Assembly (NCBI RefSeq): GCF_008119785.1
Contig: NZ_VSFA01000078.1
Span: 1-33,734 of the forward strand
Origin: Micromonospora sp. MP36
Lineage (GTDB): Bacteria; Actinomycetota; Actinomycetes; Mycobacteriales; Micromonosporaceae
Direction of reading: 5' to 3'
Length of the DNA: 33,734 nt
Shown: piece by piece, positions 1-6,465 of the stretch
How positions within the stretch are numbered: the first letter of the stretch is position 1
Layout: the number at the start of each line of letters is the position of its first letter
Made by a program: the position numbers and the translations under genes
The notes under the pieces: model-generated
What the model was told of the DNA's origin: nothing
Databases searched by the model: none
Seen by the model: only the letters and a program-made list of their open reading frames with translations

Positions 1-768
1 ACGCCGATCGGCGATACGGGTATGGATGCGGGCAACCTTGAGCCGGGCCTTGGCCCGGTTGTTGGAGCCCTCCTGTTTGCGGGCCAAGTTCCGCTGCGCC
101 TTGGCCAGCTTGCGCCGGTCGGCCTGCCCGTAACGCGGGTTGGCCACCTTCCCCTGCTCGTCACTCACCCCGGGCACCGGACGGGACAGGGTGAGCAGAC
201 TGGTGATCCCCGCGTCCACACCAACCTCCGCAGTAACGGGCGGCAGCGGCTTGACCGTCTGGTCCTCGATCAGGATGGAGACGAACCAGCGGCCGGCAGC
301 ATCCCGGGACACCGTGACCGTGGACGGCTCCGCTCCTTCGGGCAGGGGCCGGGACCACACGATGTTCAGCGGGGTGTTCATCTTGGCCAGCGTGAGCTGA
401 CCGTCACGCCAGCGGAACGCGGAGCGGGTGTATTCCGCCGACGCCCGCGACTTGCGCTTGGACTTGAACCTCGGGTACCGGGCCCGCTTGTCCCAGAACG
501 CCGCGAACCCGGCCTGCAAATGCCGCAACGTCTGCTGCAACGGAACCGACGACACCTCGTTCAGAAACGCCAGGTCGTCCGACCGTTTCCACTCCGTCAG
601 CCACGCCGACGACTGCACGTACGTGGTGCGCCGACGTTCCACCGCCCACGCCCGAGTACGCGCCTCCAACGCCCGGTTGTACACCAGACGCACACACCCG
701 AAGGTCCGATTCAGCAGCGCAGCCTGTTCCGGGGCCGGGTAGAAGCGGTACTTGTACGCCCGCTTCAC
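1..768 (-). CDS. tnpB: TnpB (IS200/IS605 OrfB) RNA-guided nuclease, C-terminus outside window
   Basis: The reverse strand reads openly from GTG at 768 to the left edge (256 codons, no stop). The protein starts MKRAYKYRFYP, the usual OrfB/TnpB opening, and continues with the helix-turn-helix-like OrfB N-terminal domain (CVRLVYNRAL near residues 25-34, AFWDKRARYPRFKSKR near 90-105). The first RuvC block is EVGVDAGITSLLTL with catalytic Asp185. TnpB proteins are usually 370-400 residues, so the second and third RuvC acidic residues and the zinc finger lie beyond the window. An in-frame TGA at 786-784 limits the start to GTG 780, 771 or 768; 768 gives the family-typical N-terminus. TnpB is an omega-RNA-guided DNA endonuclease that helps its transposon persist. 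The guide would be encoded past the 3' end, which is not visible. No TnpA is in view. No frameshift is seen in the visible part. Confidence 0.9.
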   Translation of the reverse strand, partial: MKRAYKYRFYPAPEQAALLNRTFGCVRLVYNRALEARTRAWAVERRRTTYVQSSAWLTEWKRSDDLAFLNEVSSVPLQQTLRHLQAGFAAFWDKRARYPRFKSKRKSRASAEYTRSAFRWRDGQLTLAKMNTPLNIVWSRPLPEGAEPSTVTVSRDAAGRWFVSILIEDQTVKPLPPVTAEVGVDAGITSLLTLSRPVPGVSDEQGKVANPRYGQADRRKLAKAQRNLARKQEGSNNRAKARLKVARIHTRIADRR

Positions 769-801
769 CACGCCACCCACGCCTCACAATTTACCGTCCA
801 T
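1..801 (-). mobile_element. IS200/IS605-group (tnpB-only, IS1341-like) element, left-end side
   Basis: This is the tnpB gene plus about 33 bp upstream of it. In tnpB orientation the tetranucleotide TTAC (805-802, read on the minus strand) precedes a short leader to the GTG start. IS200/IS605 elements insert 3' of TTAC-like tetranucleotides and generate no target duplication, so 801/802 is a reasonable predicted left boundary. The other end is off the window. The boundary is inference, based on one tetranucleotide and the short distance to tnpB. Confidence 0.5.
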
Positions 802-878
802 GTAAGACAATCATCGGAAGGGAGGGAGCGGCGTTTCCTCCCGGCCCTGAACGGCCAAGTTTCCACGCCGCAATTCCG

Positions 879-1700
879 ATGACCGGCCCCTCCACCTGGC
901 TCTCCCGCGTCCGGCACGGCGCCTGGACCGGGGCGGCGGCCGTGACGGTTGTCGGTCTGCTGGCGGTGGCGGGCGGCATCCTGGCTCCCCACGATCCCAC
1001 CGCCCCGGTTGGTGCCCCCTGGACGCCGCCGGGCCCCGACGCCGCCTGGGGCACCGACGCCCTCGGCCGCGACGTGCTGTCGAGGGTGCTCGCCGGCGGC
1101 CGGCATCTGACGGTGACCGCCGCTGCGGCGGCGATCACCGCCAGCACGCTCGGGGTGGCCGGCGGGCTGATCGTCGGCTGGCACCGCGGCCGGGTCTCCC
1201 GGCTGCTGACCGCCGGCATGGACCTGCTGCTGGCGGTGCCGCTGCTGCTGATCGCGATGGTCCTCGCCGTCGCGCTGCCGGGCCCGGCGGCGGTGGTCGC
1301 CGGCACGGTGTGCGGGGGCACGCCGTTGACCCTGCGGGTGGTCGCCGACACCGTCACCGCCATGCGGCACACCGGGTACGTCGAGGCCGCCCTCGGCCGC
1401 GGCGAGTCCGACCCGGTGATCCTGGCGCGGGAGGTGCTGCCCGCGCTGGCCGGGCTGGTCCGCGCAGACCTGGCCACCCGGTTCGTCGTCGCCCTGCAAC
1501 TGGCCGCCGCGCTGAGTCTGCTGGGTCTGGGTCCGGCGCCACCCGCGCCGGACTGGGCCGCCATGATCCGGGAGAACCTCACCGGCGCGGCGCTCAACCC
1601 CGCTGCGCTGGCCGCGCCCGCGGCCGCGCTGGCCGTGGTGTCCCTGCTCGTCACGGTCGCTGGTCAGCTCGCCGGCCGCACCCGCGGACGGCCGGCATGA
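879..1700 (+). CDS. Dipeptide/oligopeptide/nickel-type ABC transporter permease (DppC-like)
   Basis: This is a 273-aa inner-membrane permease of the BPD_transp_1/OppC-DppC class. It has an N-terminal membrane helix (about residues 20-36), then the DppC-typical periplasmic stretch with PHDPTAP and WGTDALGRDVLSRVLAGGR. About five more hydrophobic segments follow, and the cytoplasmic EAA-like loop is near RHTGYVEAALGRGESDPVILAREVLPAL. Such proteins pair with a DppB permease, a binding protein and DppD/DppF ATPases to move peptides, nickel or metallophores. The next gene supplies both ATPases; DppB and the binding protein are missing and may lie left of the TnpB element. The stop overlaps the ATPase start (ATGA at 1697-1700). 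No good ribosome site precedes the ATG. Substrate is unknown; a metallophore is inferred from the neighbours. Confidence 0.88.
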   Translation: MTGPSTWLSRVRHGAWTGAAAVTVVGLLAVAGGILAPHDPTAPVGAPWTPPGPDAAWGTDALGRDVLSRVLAGGRHLTVTAAAAAITASTLGVAGGLIVGWHRGRVSRLLTAGMDLLLAVPLLLIAMVLAVALPGPAAVVAGTVCGGTPLTLRVVADTVTAMRHTGYVEAALGRGESDPVILAREVLPALAGLVRADLATRFVVALQLAAALSLLGLGPAPPAPDWAAMIRENLTGAALNPAALAAPAAALAVVSLLVTVAGQLAGRTRGRPA

Positions 1701-3112
1701 CCGGCAACGGCTCTACATCAGACGGGGCGGTGGCCGGCGGGCTGTCCGTCACCGGCCTGCACGTCGTGGACGCCGCCGGGCGCACCGTGATCGGCCCGGT
1801 CGACCTGCACGCCGCGCCGGGTGAGGTCGTGGCGCTGGTCGGCCCGTCGGGCGCGGGCAAGACCGTCCTGCTGTCGGCCGTGCTCGATGCGCTGACGCCG
1901 CCGCTGCGGCGCGCGGCGGGTCAGGTGCGCTGGCAGGGCACACTCGTCGCGCCCGGCTTGGCGGCCCGCCGCTGGCGGCGTCGCTGCGTCGGGGTGGTCG
2001 GTCAGGATCCTGCCCAGGCGCTGCACCCGTTGCGGCGCGCCGCCGCGCTGATCGCCGAGAGCGGCGCCGATGTCGTATCCAGCCGGGCGGCGCTGGCCGC
2101 GGTCGGCCTCGACCCGGCCAGGTACGCCGACCGTCGCGCCCACCAGCTCTCCGGCGGACAGGCCCAGCGCGTCGCCGTCGCCCGGGCGGTAGCCGCCGAA
2201 CCCGATCTGCTGGTCCTCGACGAGCCGACCAGCGCTCTGGACGAGGCGGCCATGCAGCTCGTGGCCGCCGCGGTCCGCGTCCGGCGTGGCGATCCCCGCT
2301 GCGTCACCCTGCTCGTGTCGCACGACGCCGCCGTCGTGGCCGCCCTCGCCGACCGCGTCGTACAGATCGGCACACCGCTGGCGCCCGCAAGGACTGGATC
2401 GGTGTCGCGGCCGGCGCCTGGGGCCACACCGCTGCTGAGCGTCCGCGGCCTGACGGTGTCGCAGCCGCCCGGCGGCACCGCCCTGCTGCGCGGGGTCGAC
2501 TTCCAGGTGGCGGCGGGCGAGTTCGTCGCGGTGCGCGGACCGTCCGGCTGCGGAAAGAGCACCCTGCTGCGTGCCCTGGCGGGGCTGCACCCGGTCGACG
2601 CCGGACATGCCCGCCTCGGCGACAGGGACCTGCCGTGGCCGGTCCGCCACCGAACCCGGCCGCTGCTGCGGGCCGTCCAACTGGTCGGCCAGCACCCGGC
2701 CGACGCGCTCAACCCCGCCCACCGCGTCGGCGCCACACTGGCCCGCCCGCTACGCACTCTGGCCGGCGTCGACGCCCCCGACACTCACATCGCGCGGCTG
2801 CTGACCCAGGTCGGCCTCAACCCGGACATCGCCGCACGCCGCCCCCACGAGCTGTCCGGCGGGCAGCGGCAGCGCGTCGCGCTCGCCCGCGCCCTGGCGG
2901 CCGGACCGCGGCTGCTGCTGGCCGACGAGGTCACCGCCGCGCTCGACGCCGCCACCGCAGCCGGTGTCCTGGACCTGCTCGACCGGCTGCGCGGCGACGG
3001 CCTGGCGGTGCTCACCGCCAGCCACGACCCGGCGGTCGCCGCCCGCACCGACCGCGTCCTGCTCCTGCACGACAACCACCTCACCGCGGAGGACCCTGCC
3101 CATGCCCGTTGA
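1697..3112 (+). CDS. Double ABC ATPase (DppD-DppF fusion)
   Basis: This 471-aa protein has two complete ATP-binding cassettes in one chain. Cassette 1 has Walker A GPSGAGKT (49-56), signature LSGGQ (151-155) and Walker B LLVLDEPTSALDEA. Cassette 2 has Walker A GPSGCGKS (281-288), signature LSGGQ (386-390) and Walker B LLLADEVTAALDAA, where Val replaces the usual Pro after Glu. Fused DppD/DppF pairs are common for Opp/Dpp/nickel-type importers in actinobacteria. The start is ATG 1697, which overlaps the permease stop by four bases; the frame stays open further upstream, but only opposite the permease gene. Its 3' end overlaps the next methyltransferase by 11 bases, so all four genes from 879 to 5599 look translationally coupled. 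It would energise the adjacent permease at the cytoplasmic membrane. Confidence 0.92.
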   Translation: MTGNGSTSDGAVAGGLSVTGLHVVDAAGRTVIGPVDLHAAPGEVVALVGPSGAGKTVLLSAVLDALTPPLRRAAGQVRWQGTLVAPGLAARRWRRRCVGVVGQDPAQALHPLRRAAALIAESGADVVSSRAALAAVGLDPARYADRRAHQLSGGQAQRVAVARAVAAEPDLLVLDEPTSALDEAAMQLVAAAVRVRRGDPRCVTLLVSHDAAVVAALADRVVQIGTPLAPARTGSVSRPAPGATPLLSVRGLTVSQPPGGTALLRGVDFQVAAGEFVAVRGPSGCGKSTLLRALAGLHPVDAGHARLGDRDLPWPVRHRTRPLLRAVQLVGQHPADALNPAHRVGATLARPLRTLAGVDAPDTHIARLLTQVGLNPDIAARRPHELSGGQRQRVALARALAAGPRLLLADEVTAALDAATAAGVLDLLDRLRGDGLAVLTASHDPAVAARTDRVLLLHDNHLTAEDPAHAR

Positions 3113-4457
3113 CCCGCCCACCACCAGCGAGGCCGCTGCCGTGCTGGCCGCGCACCCGTGGATCGCCGCCGCGTACCCCGACGAGGCGGGCCTGCGGATC
3201 GCGCCCGAACCCGCCGCGCTGGCCGTCGGCGCCCACCCCGGCGCGCTGGTCGTCGAGTTCCTCGACCACTGGAGCGAGCTGTACGAGGCGACGTACGCCG
3301 GCGCGCACGGCCGCCACGCCGACGACCTGGACCTGTCCGGCTGGCGGGCCACCGACACCGGCCAGCCGCTGCCCACCGACCACATGACCGAATGGGTCGA
3401 TCGCACCGTCGCGCTCATCCGTGGCACCGGAGCCCGGCACGTGCTCGAACTCGGCTGCGGCACCGGGCTGCTGATGCACCGCCTGCACCCGCACCTGACC
3501 GGCTACGTCGGCACCGACGTAGCCGAACACGCCGTAGCCACCCTGGCGGCGGCCGCGCCGCCCACCGTGCGGGTGCTGCGCGCCGCCGCCCACGAGCTGG
3601 CCGGCGCGCCCGTACGACGGGCCCTGCACCAGCTGGGCTTCCCGGGCGGGCGGCCGGACTGCGTCGTGCTCAACTCGGTCACGCAATGCTTTCCGACCGT
3701 CGCCTACCTGAACCACGTCGTGGCCACCGCCATCGACCTCGTCGCCCCGGGCGGCACTGTGGTCGTCGGCGACGTGCGCCACGCCGACCTGCACGAGCAC
3801 TTCTGCCGGTGGGCCGAACGCGCCGCCGACCCGGACGCCGACGACGCCACCGTGGCCGCGCGGGCGACGGCCCGCGCGGCCCGGGAGGAGGAGCTGCTCG
3901 TCGACCCGGCCACCATCGCCGCCGCCACCGGCGGCACCGGCCGCGTCGTCCATGTCGGCGTGTACGCCAAGACGATGCAGGCCGACACCGAACTGACCCG
4001 GTACCGCTTCGACACCGTGCTGCACGTCGACGCCGCGGCCCCGGTGTCGCGGCCGCCCGCCGTGCGGTGGGCTGACCTGCCGGTACCCGACCGCCTCGAC
4101 GTGGTGCGGAAGCTGCTGGCCGACGGGCCCGTCCACGTGCACGGCATCCCCAACGCGCTGCTGCACCCGGACGCCCCGGACGCGGTCACCGCGCACGCGC
4201 TGCACGACGTGGTAGGCGACCGCGGTGCGGTGCTGCTGGACCCGCGCGACCCCACGCTGCTGGAGCTGGTCGCACCGGCCGGCGGCGTTCCGGTTCCGGC
4301 CACTGCCCTTGCCGGCGGCGACCGGCGGGCCCACGAGCCGCTGCCCGCGTTCGCGCGTCGACGCCTGACCGAGGAGGCCCGTCGCACCCTGCGCCGCCGC
4401 CTGCCCGCAGCCGCCGGCACCCCCGTCCGCGTCGACCTGGGCCGGACCGCCGGATGA
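3102..4457 (+). CDS. Stand-alone NRPS-type SAM methyltransferase
   Basis: This 451-aa class I methyltransferase has SAM motif I VLELGCGTG at residues 114-122. Further blocks are VVLNSVTQCFPTVAYL, APGGTVVVGDVR, EEELLVDP and ELTRYRFDTVLH. These are characteristic of the methyltransferase domains normally embedded in nonribosomal peptide synthetases, here free-standing. The 75 or so residues before the domain resemble the linker found inside assembly lines. ATG 3102 is preceded by GGAGGA (3088-3093). The gene starts inside the end of the ATPase gene and its stop overlaps the next start (ATGA, 4454-4457). It would methylate a carrier-protein-bound intermediate, on N or C, in the cytoplasm. Which atom is methylated cannot be read from the sequence. 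Confidence 0.85.
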   Translation: MPVDPPTTSEAAAVLAAHPWIAAAYPDEAGLRIAPEPAALAVGAHPGALVVEFLDHWSELYEATYAGAHGRHADDLDLSGWRATDTGQPLPTDHMTEWVDRTVALIRGTGARHVLELGCGTGLLMHRLHPHLTGYVGTDVAEHAVATLAAAAPPTVRVLRAAAHELAGAPVRRALHQLGFPGGRPDCVVLNSVTQCFPTVAYLNHVVATAIDLVAPGGTVVVGDVRHADLHEHFCRWAERAADPDADDATVAARATARAAREEELLVDPATIAAATGGTGRVVHVGVYAKTMQADTELTRYRFDTVLHVDAAAPVSRPPAVRWADLPVPDRLDVVRKLLADGPVHVHGIPNALLHPDAPDAVTAHALHDVVGDRGAVLLDPRDPTLLELVAPAGGVPVPATALAGGDRRAHEPLPAFARRRLTEEARRTLRRRLPAAAGTPVRVDLGRTAG

Positions 4458-5599
4458 GCGTCGAGTTGATCCGGCAGCGGGCGGCGCAGGCCGGCGAGCA
4501 GGCCATGGCCGGGGTGAACCGGGCGGCGTTGCCGGGGTTCATGCGCCGGCTCGACGAGGCGGCGCTGGTGGCCATGGCGGCCACGCTGCACGCTGGCGGC
4601 GTTTTCCCGGCAGGTGTGGCGCGCACCGCGGACGAGGTCGGTGACCTGCTGCGCGTCACCCCTCGGCACCGGTGGATCCTGCGCCGCTGGCTGGCCGTGC
4701 TCACCGCCGAGGGCTGGCTGCGTCACGACGCCGGCCCCGGTCGCTACCACGGGCTACGCCCGGCCACCCACGATGATCTGGCCGCCACCGCCCGCGACCT
4801 CGACGCCGCCCGCGCCGGCCTGGGCTACCCGGCCGCGATGACCCGGTTCTTCACCACCACCGCGGCGCACCTGCCGCAGCTGCTCCGCGACGAGGTGCCC
4901 CTACAGGCGCTGCTGTTCGCCGACGACGACCTGGCCACCGCCGAGGCCGCCTACAAGGACAACGTCATCAACGGCTACCTCAACGCGGTCACCGCCGCCG
5001 CCCTCGCCGCGTTGGCCAGCCGGCGCCGTAGGCCGGAGCCTCTGCGAATCCTGGAACTCGGCGCCGGCGTCGGCGGCACCACCACCGACGTGCTGCCCGC
5101 GCTGGCCGGGCAGCCGGTGACCTACCACTTTACCGACGTGTCCCGGTTCTTCCTCGACACTGCACGGGACCGGTTCGCGGCCTACGACTTCCTCACCTAC
5201 GGGCTGTTCGACATCAACCGCCACCCCACCGAACAGCTACCCGCCGGCTCGCAGGATGTCATCGTCGCCGCCAACGTCGCGCACAACGCGGTCGACATAA
5301 CCCGGCTGCTGGCGGGGCTGCGCACGCTGCTGGCACCCGGCGGGCAGCTGCTGCTCATCGAATCCTGCCGCGAGCACTACCAGATCGCCACGTCGATGCA
5401 GTTCCTCATGTCCGCCCGCCCGGGCACCCCGGCGGCCGGCAGCGCAGATCTGCGGGCCGGCACTGATCGGATCTTCCTCACCCGCGCCCAGTGGCTGGCG
5501 CAACTGTCCGCCGCCGGGTTCACCGCCGTGCTGGACCTGCCGCACCCCGACGATCCGCTGAGCGCTCTCGGCCAGCACGTCTTCCTGGCAGCCCGGTGA
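4454..5599 (+). CDS. Stand-alone C-methyltransferase-like SAM enzyme with N-terminal winged-helix region
   Basis: This 381-aa protein has a helical/winged-helix-like N-terminal part (about 20-110, with TADEVGDLLRVTPRHRWILRRWLAVLTAEGWL). A SAM-binding Rossmann domain follows, motif I ILELGAGVGG at 199-208. The next blocks, YHFTDVSRFFLDTARDRFAAYDFLTYGLFDI and APGGQLLLIES, match the C-methyltransferase domains of polyketide and mixed PKS/NRPS synthases, including those of thiazoline siderophores. Here the domain is its own gene. It starts at the ATGA overlap with the preceding methyltransferase, so the two should be made in equal amounts. The likely role is C-methylation of a carrier-bound thiazoline or polyketide unit. 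This is inferred from the domain type and the cluster. Confidence 0.82.
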   Translation: MSVELIRQRAAQAGEQAMAGVNRAALPGFMRRLDEAALVAMAATLHAGGVFPAGVARTADEVGDLLRVTPRHRWILRRWLAVLTAEGWLRHDAGPGRYHGLRPATHDDLAATARDLDAARAGLGYPAAMTRFFTTTAAHLPQLLRDEVPLQALLFADDDLATAEAAYKDNVINGYLNAVTAAALAALASRRRRPEPLRILELGAGVGGTTTDVLPALAGQPVTYHFTDVSRFFLDTARDRFAAYDFLTYGLFDINRHPTEQLPAGSQDVIVAANVAHNAVDITRLLAGLRTLLAPGGQLLLIESCREHYQIATSMQFLMSARPGTPAAGSADLRAGTDRIFLTRAQWLAQLSAAGFTAVLDLPHPDDPLSALGQHVFLAAR

Positions 5600-5652
5600 G
5601 CCGCCCCGGGCGTCCTGCCGCTGCCGCCGCCGGCCGTCGCGGTCCCGCTGCC

Positions 5653-6378
5653 TCACCCGACGCGTACGGCACGCACCACACCCATGGGGCCGACCTCGGC
5701 GCGCAGCCCCGCCTCGGCCAGCTCGGCCCTCAGGTCGTGCTCCGACAGTACGTGCCAGAGGTAATCGACGGTGTGTTCCCGCAGCACCACGCCGTCGCCG
5801 TCGAGCACTCGGTAGCGCATCCGCCAGGTCACCGTGTCGGGCCCGGCCGGCTCGGCGGCGCCGCCGCCCTCATAGGTGTGCCGGCCGATGCGCACCGCGC
5901 CGAAGGTGGTGAACCCGACCACCGCCGGCTCGGCTGGCGGCTGCAGGTTGACCACCAGGGGCGCGCCGGGTGCCAGGCGCGCGGCGACCCGGTGCCAGAA
6001 TTCGCGCCGGTCCTGCGGGGGCAGGTGCCCGATCATGTTGGCCGCGAGCACCGCGCCGAGCCGCTCGGGTAGTGGCGCATCGAGTGCGTCGCCGGCCAGC
6101 ACGGTGACCCGCTCGCGCAGGTCCGCGTCGGCGGCGACGCGGGACAGCAGCACCGCGCGCAGGACCGGCGACGGCTCCACGGCCAGCACCGTCGCGGTGG
6201 GGCAGGCGTCAGCCAGTAGCTGCGTGCCGAGGCCGGTGCCGGCGCCGACGTCGAGCACCGGCCCGTGCTCGGGATCGACCCCGCGCAGCGCTGCCCGCAC
6301 CGGGTCGTTGAGCACCTGCCATGGCGGTCCGCTCAGGACGTCGATGAACTCTCCCGACGCTTCGTACCCATCTTCCAT
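5653..6378 (-). CDS. Class I SAM-dependent methyltransferase
   Basis: This 241-aa protein has motif I VLDVGAGTG at residues 41-49, an acidic residue ending the second strand in VLAVEPSP, and AGDALDAPLPERLGAVLAANMIGHL as motifs II-III. This is the Methyltransf_11/25 layout of small-molecule methyltransferases. It is convergent with the preceding operon (53-bp gap) and divergent from the NRPS gene. The shared promoter region holds a Zur-like palindrome 14-28 bases before its ATG. The ribosome site is weak, so the transcript may be nearly leaderless. The shared operator suggests the same regulation as the NRPS gene. Its substrate is unknown. It is not a duplicate of the two upstream methyltransferases: it is shorter and of a different subfamily. 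Confidence 0.82.
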   Translation of the reverse strand: MEDGYEASGEFIDVLSGPPWQVLNDPVRAALRGVDPEHGPVLDVGAGTGLGTQLLADACPTATVLAVEPSPVLRAVLLSRVAADADLRERVTVLAGDALDAPLPERLGAVLAANMIGHLPPQDRREFWHRVAARLAPGAPLVVNLQPPAEPAVVGFTTFGAVRIGRHTYEGGGAAEPAGPDTVTWRMRYRVLDGDGVVLREHTVDYLWHVLSEHDLRAELAEAGLRAEVGPMGVVRAVRVG

Positions 6379-6391
6379 GCCGCCAGGTTAG

Positions 6392-6406
6392 TGGAAACCG
6401 TTCTCA
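6392..6406. promoter_or_regulatory. Putative Zur-type operator between divergent methyltransferase and NRPS genes
   Basis: The 15-mer TGGAAACCGTTCTCA is an imperfect 7-1-7 palindrome (5 of 7 pairs). It fits the actinobacterial Zur-box pattern TGRNAAYNRTTNTCA as I remember it, and is followed by TTTTC. It sits 13 bases upstream of the methyltransferase ATG on the minus strand and about 60 bases upstream of the preferred NRPS start. The fit to the pattern is seen by eye; binding by Zur is inference. A Fur-family iron regulator with a similar box is the main alternative. Confidence 0.5.
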
Positions 6407-6465
6407 TTTTCGACTAGGCTGCCGAGGTGACATCCCGGCCATCACCGCTGGAGGCTGCGACGCCC

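Noticed and set aside
22..882. Long plus-strand open frame (286 codons) across the left end
   Set aside because: It is antisense to tnpB, Arg/Pro-rich and family-less; the minus strand gives a clear TnpB protein.
1310..1696. N-terminal extension of the double ATPase frame
   Set aside because: It overlaps the permease in another frame and is Arg-rich. The ATGA overlap at 1697 gives the natural start.
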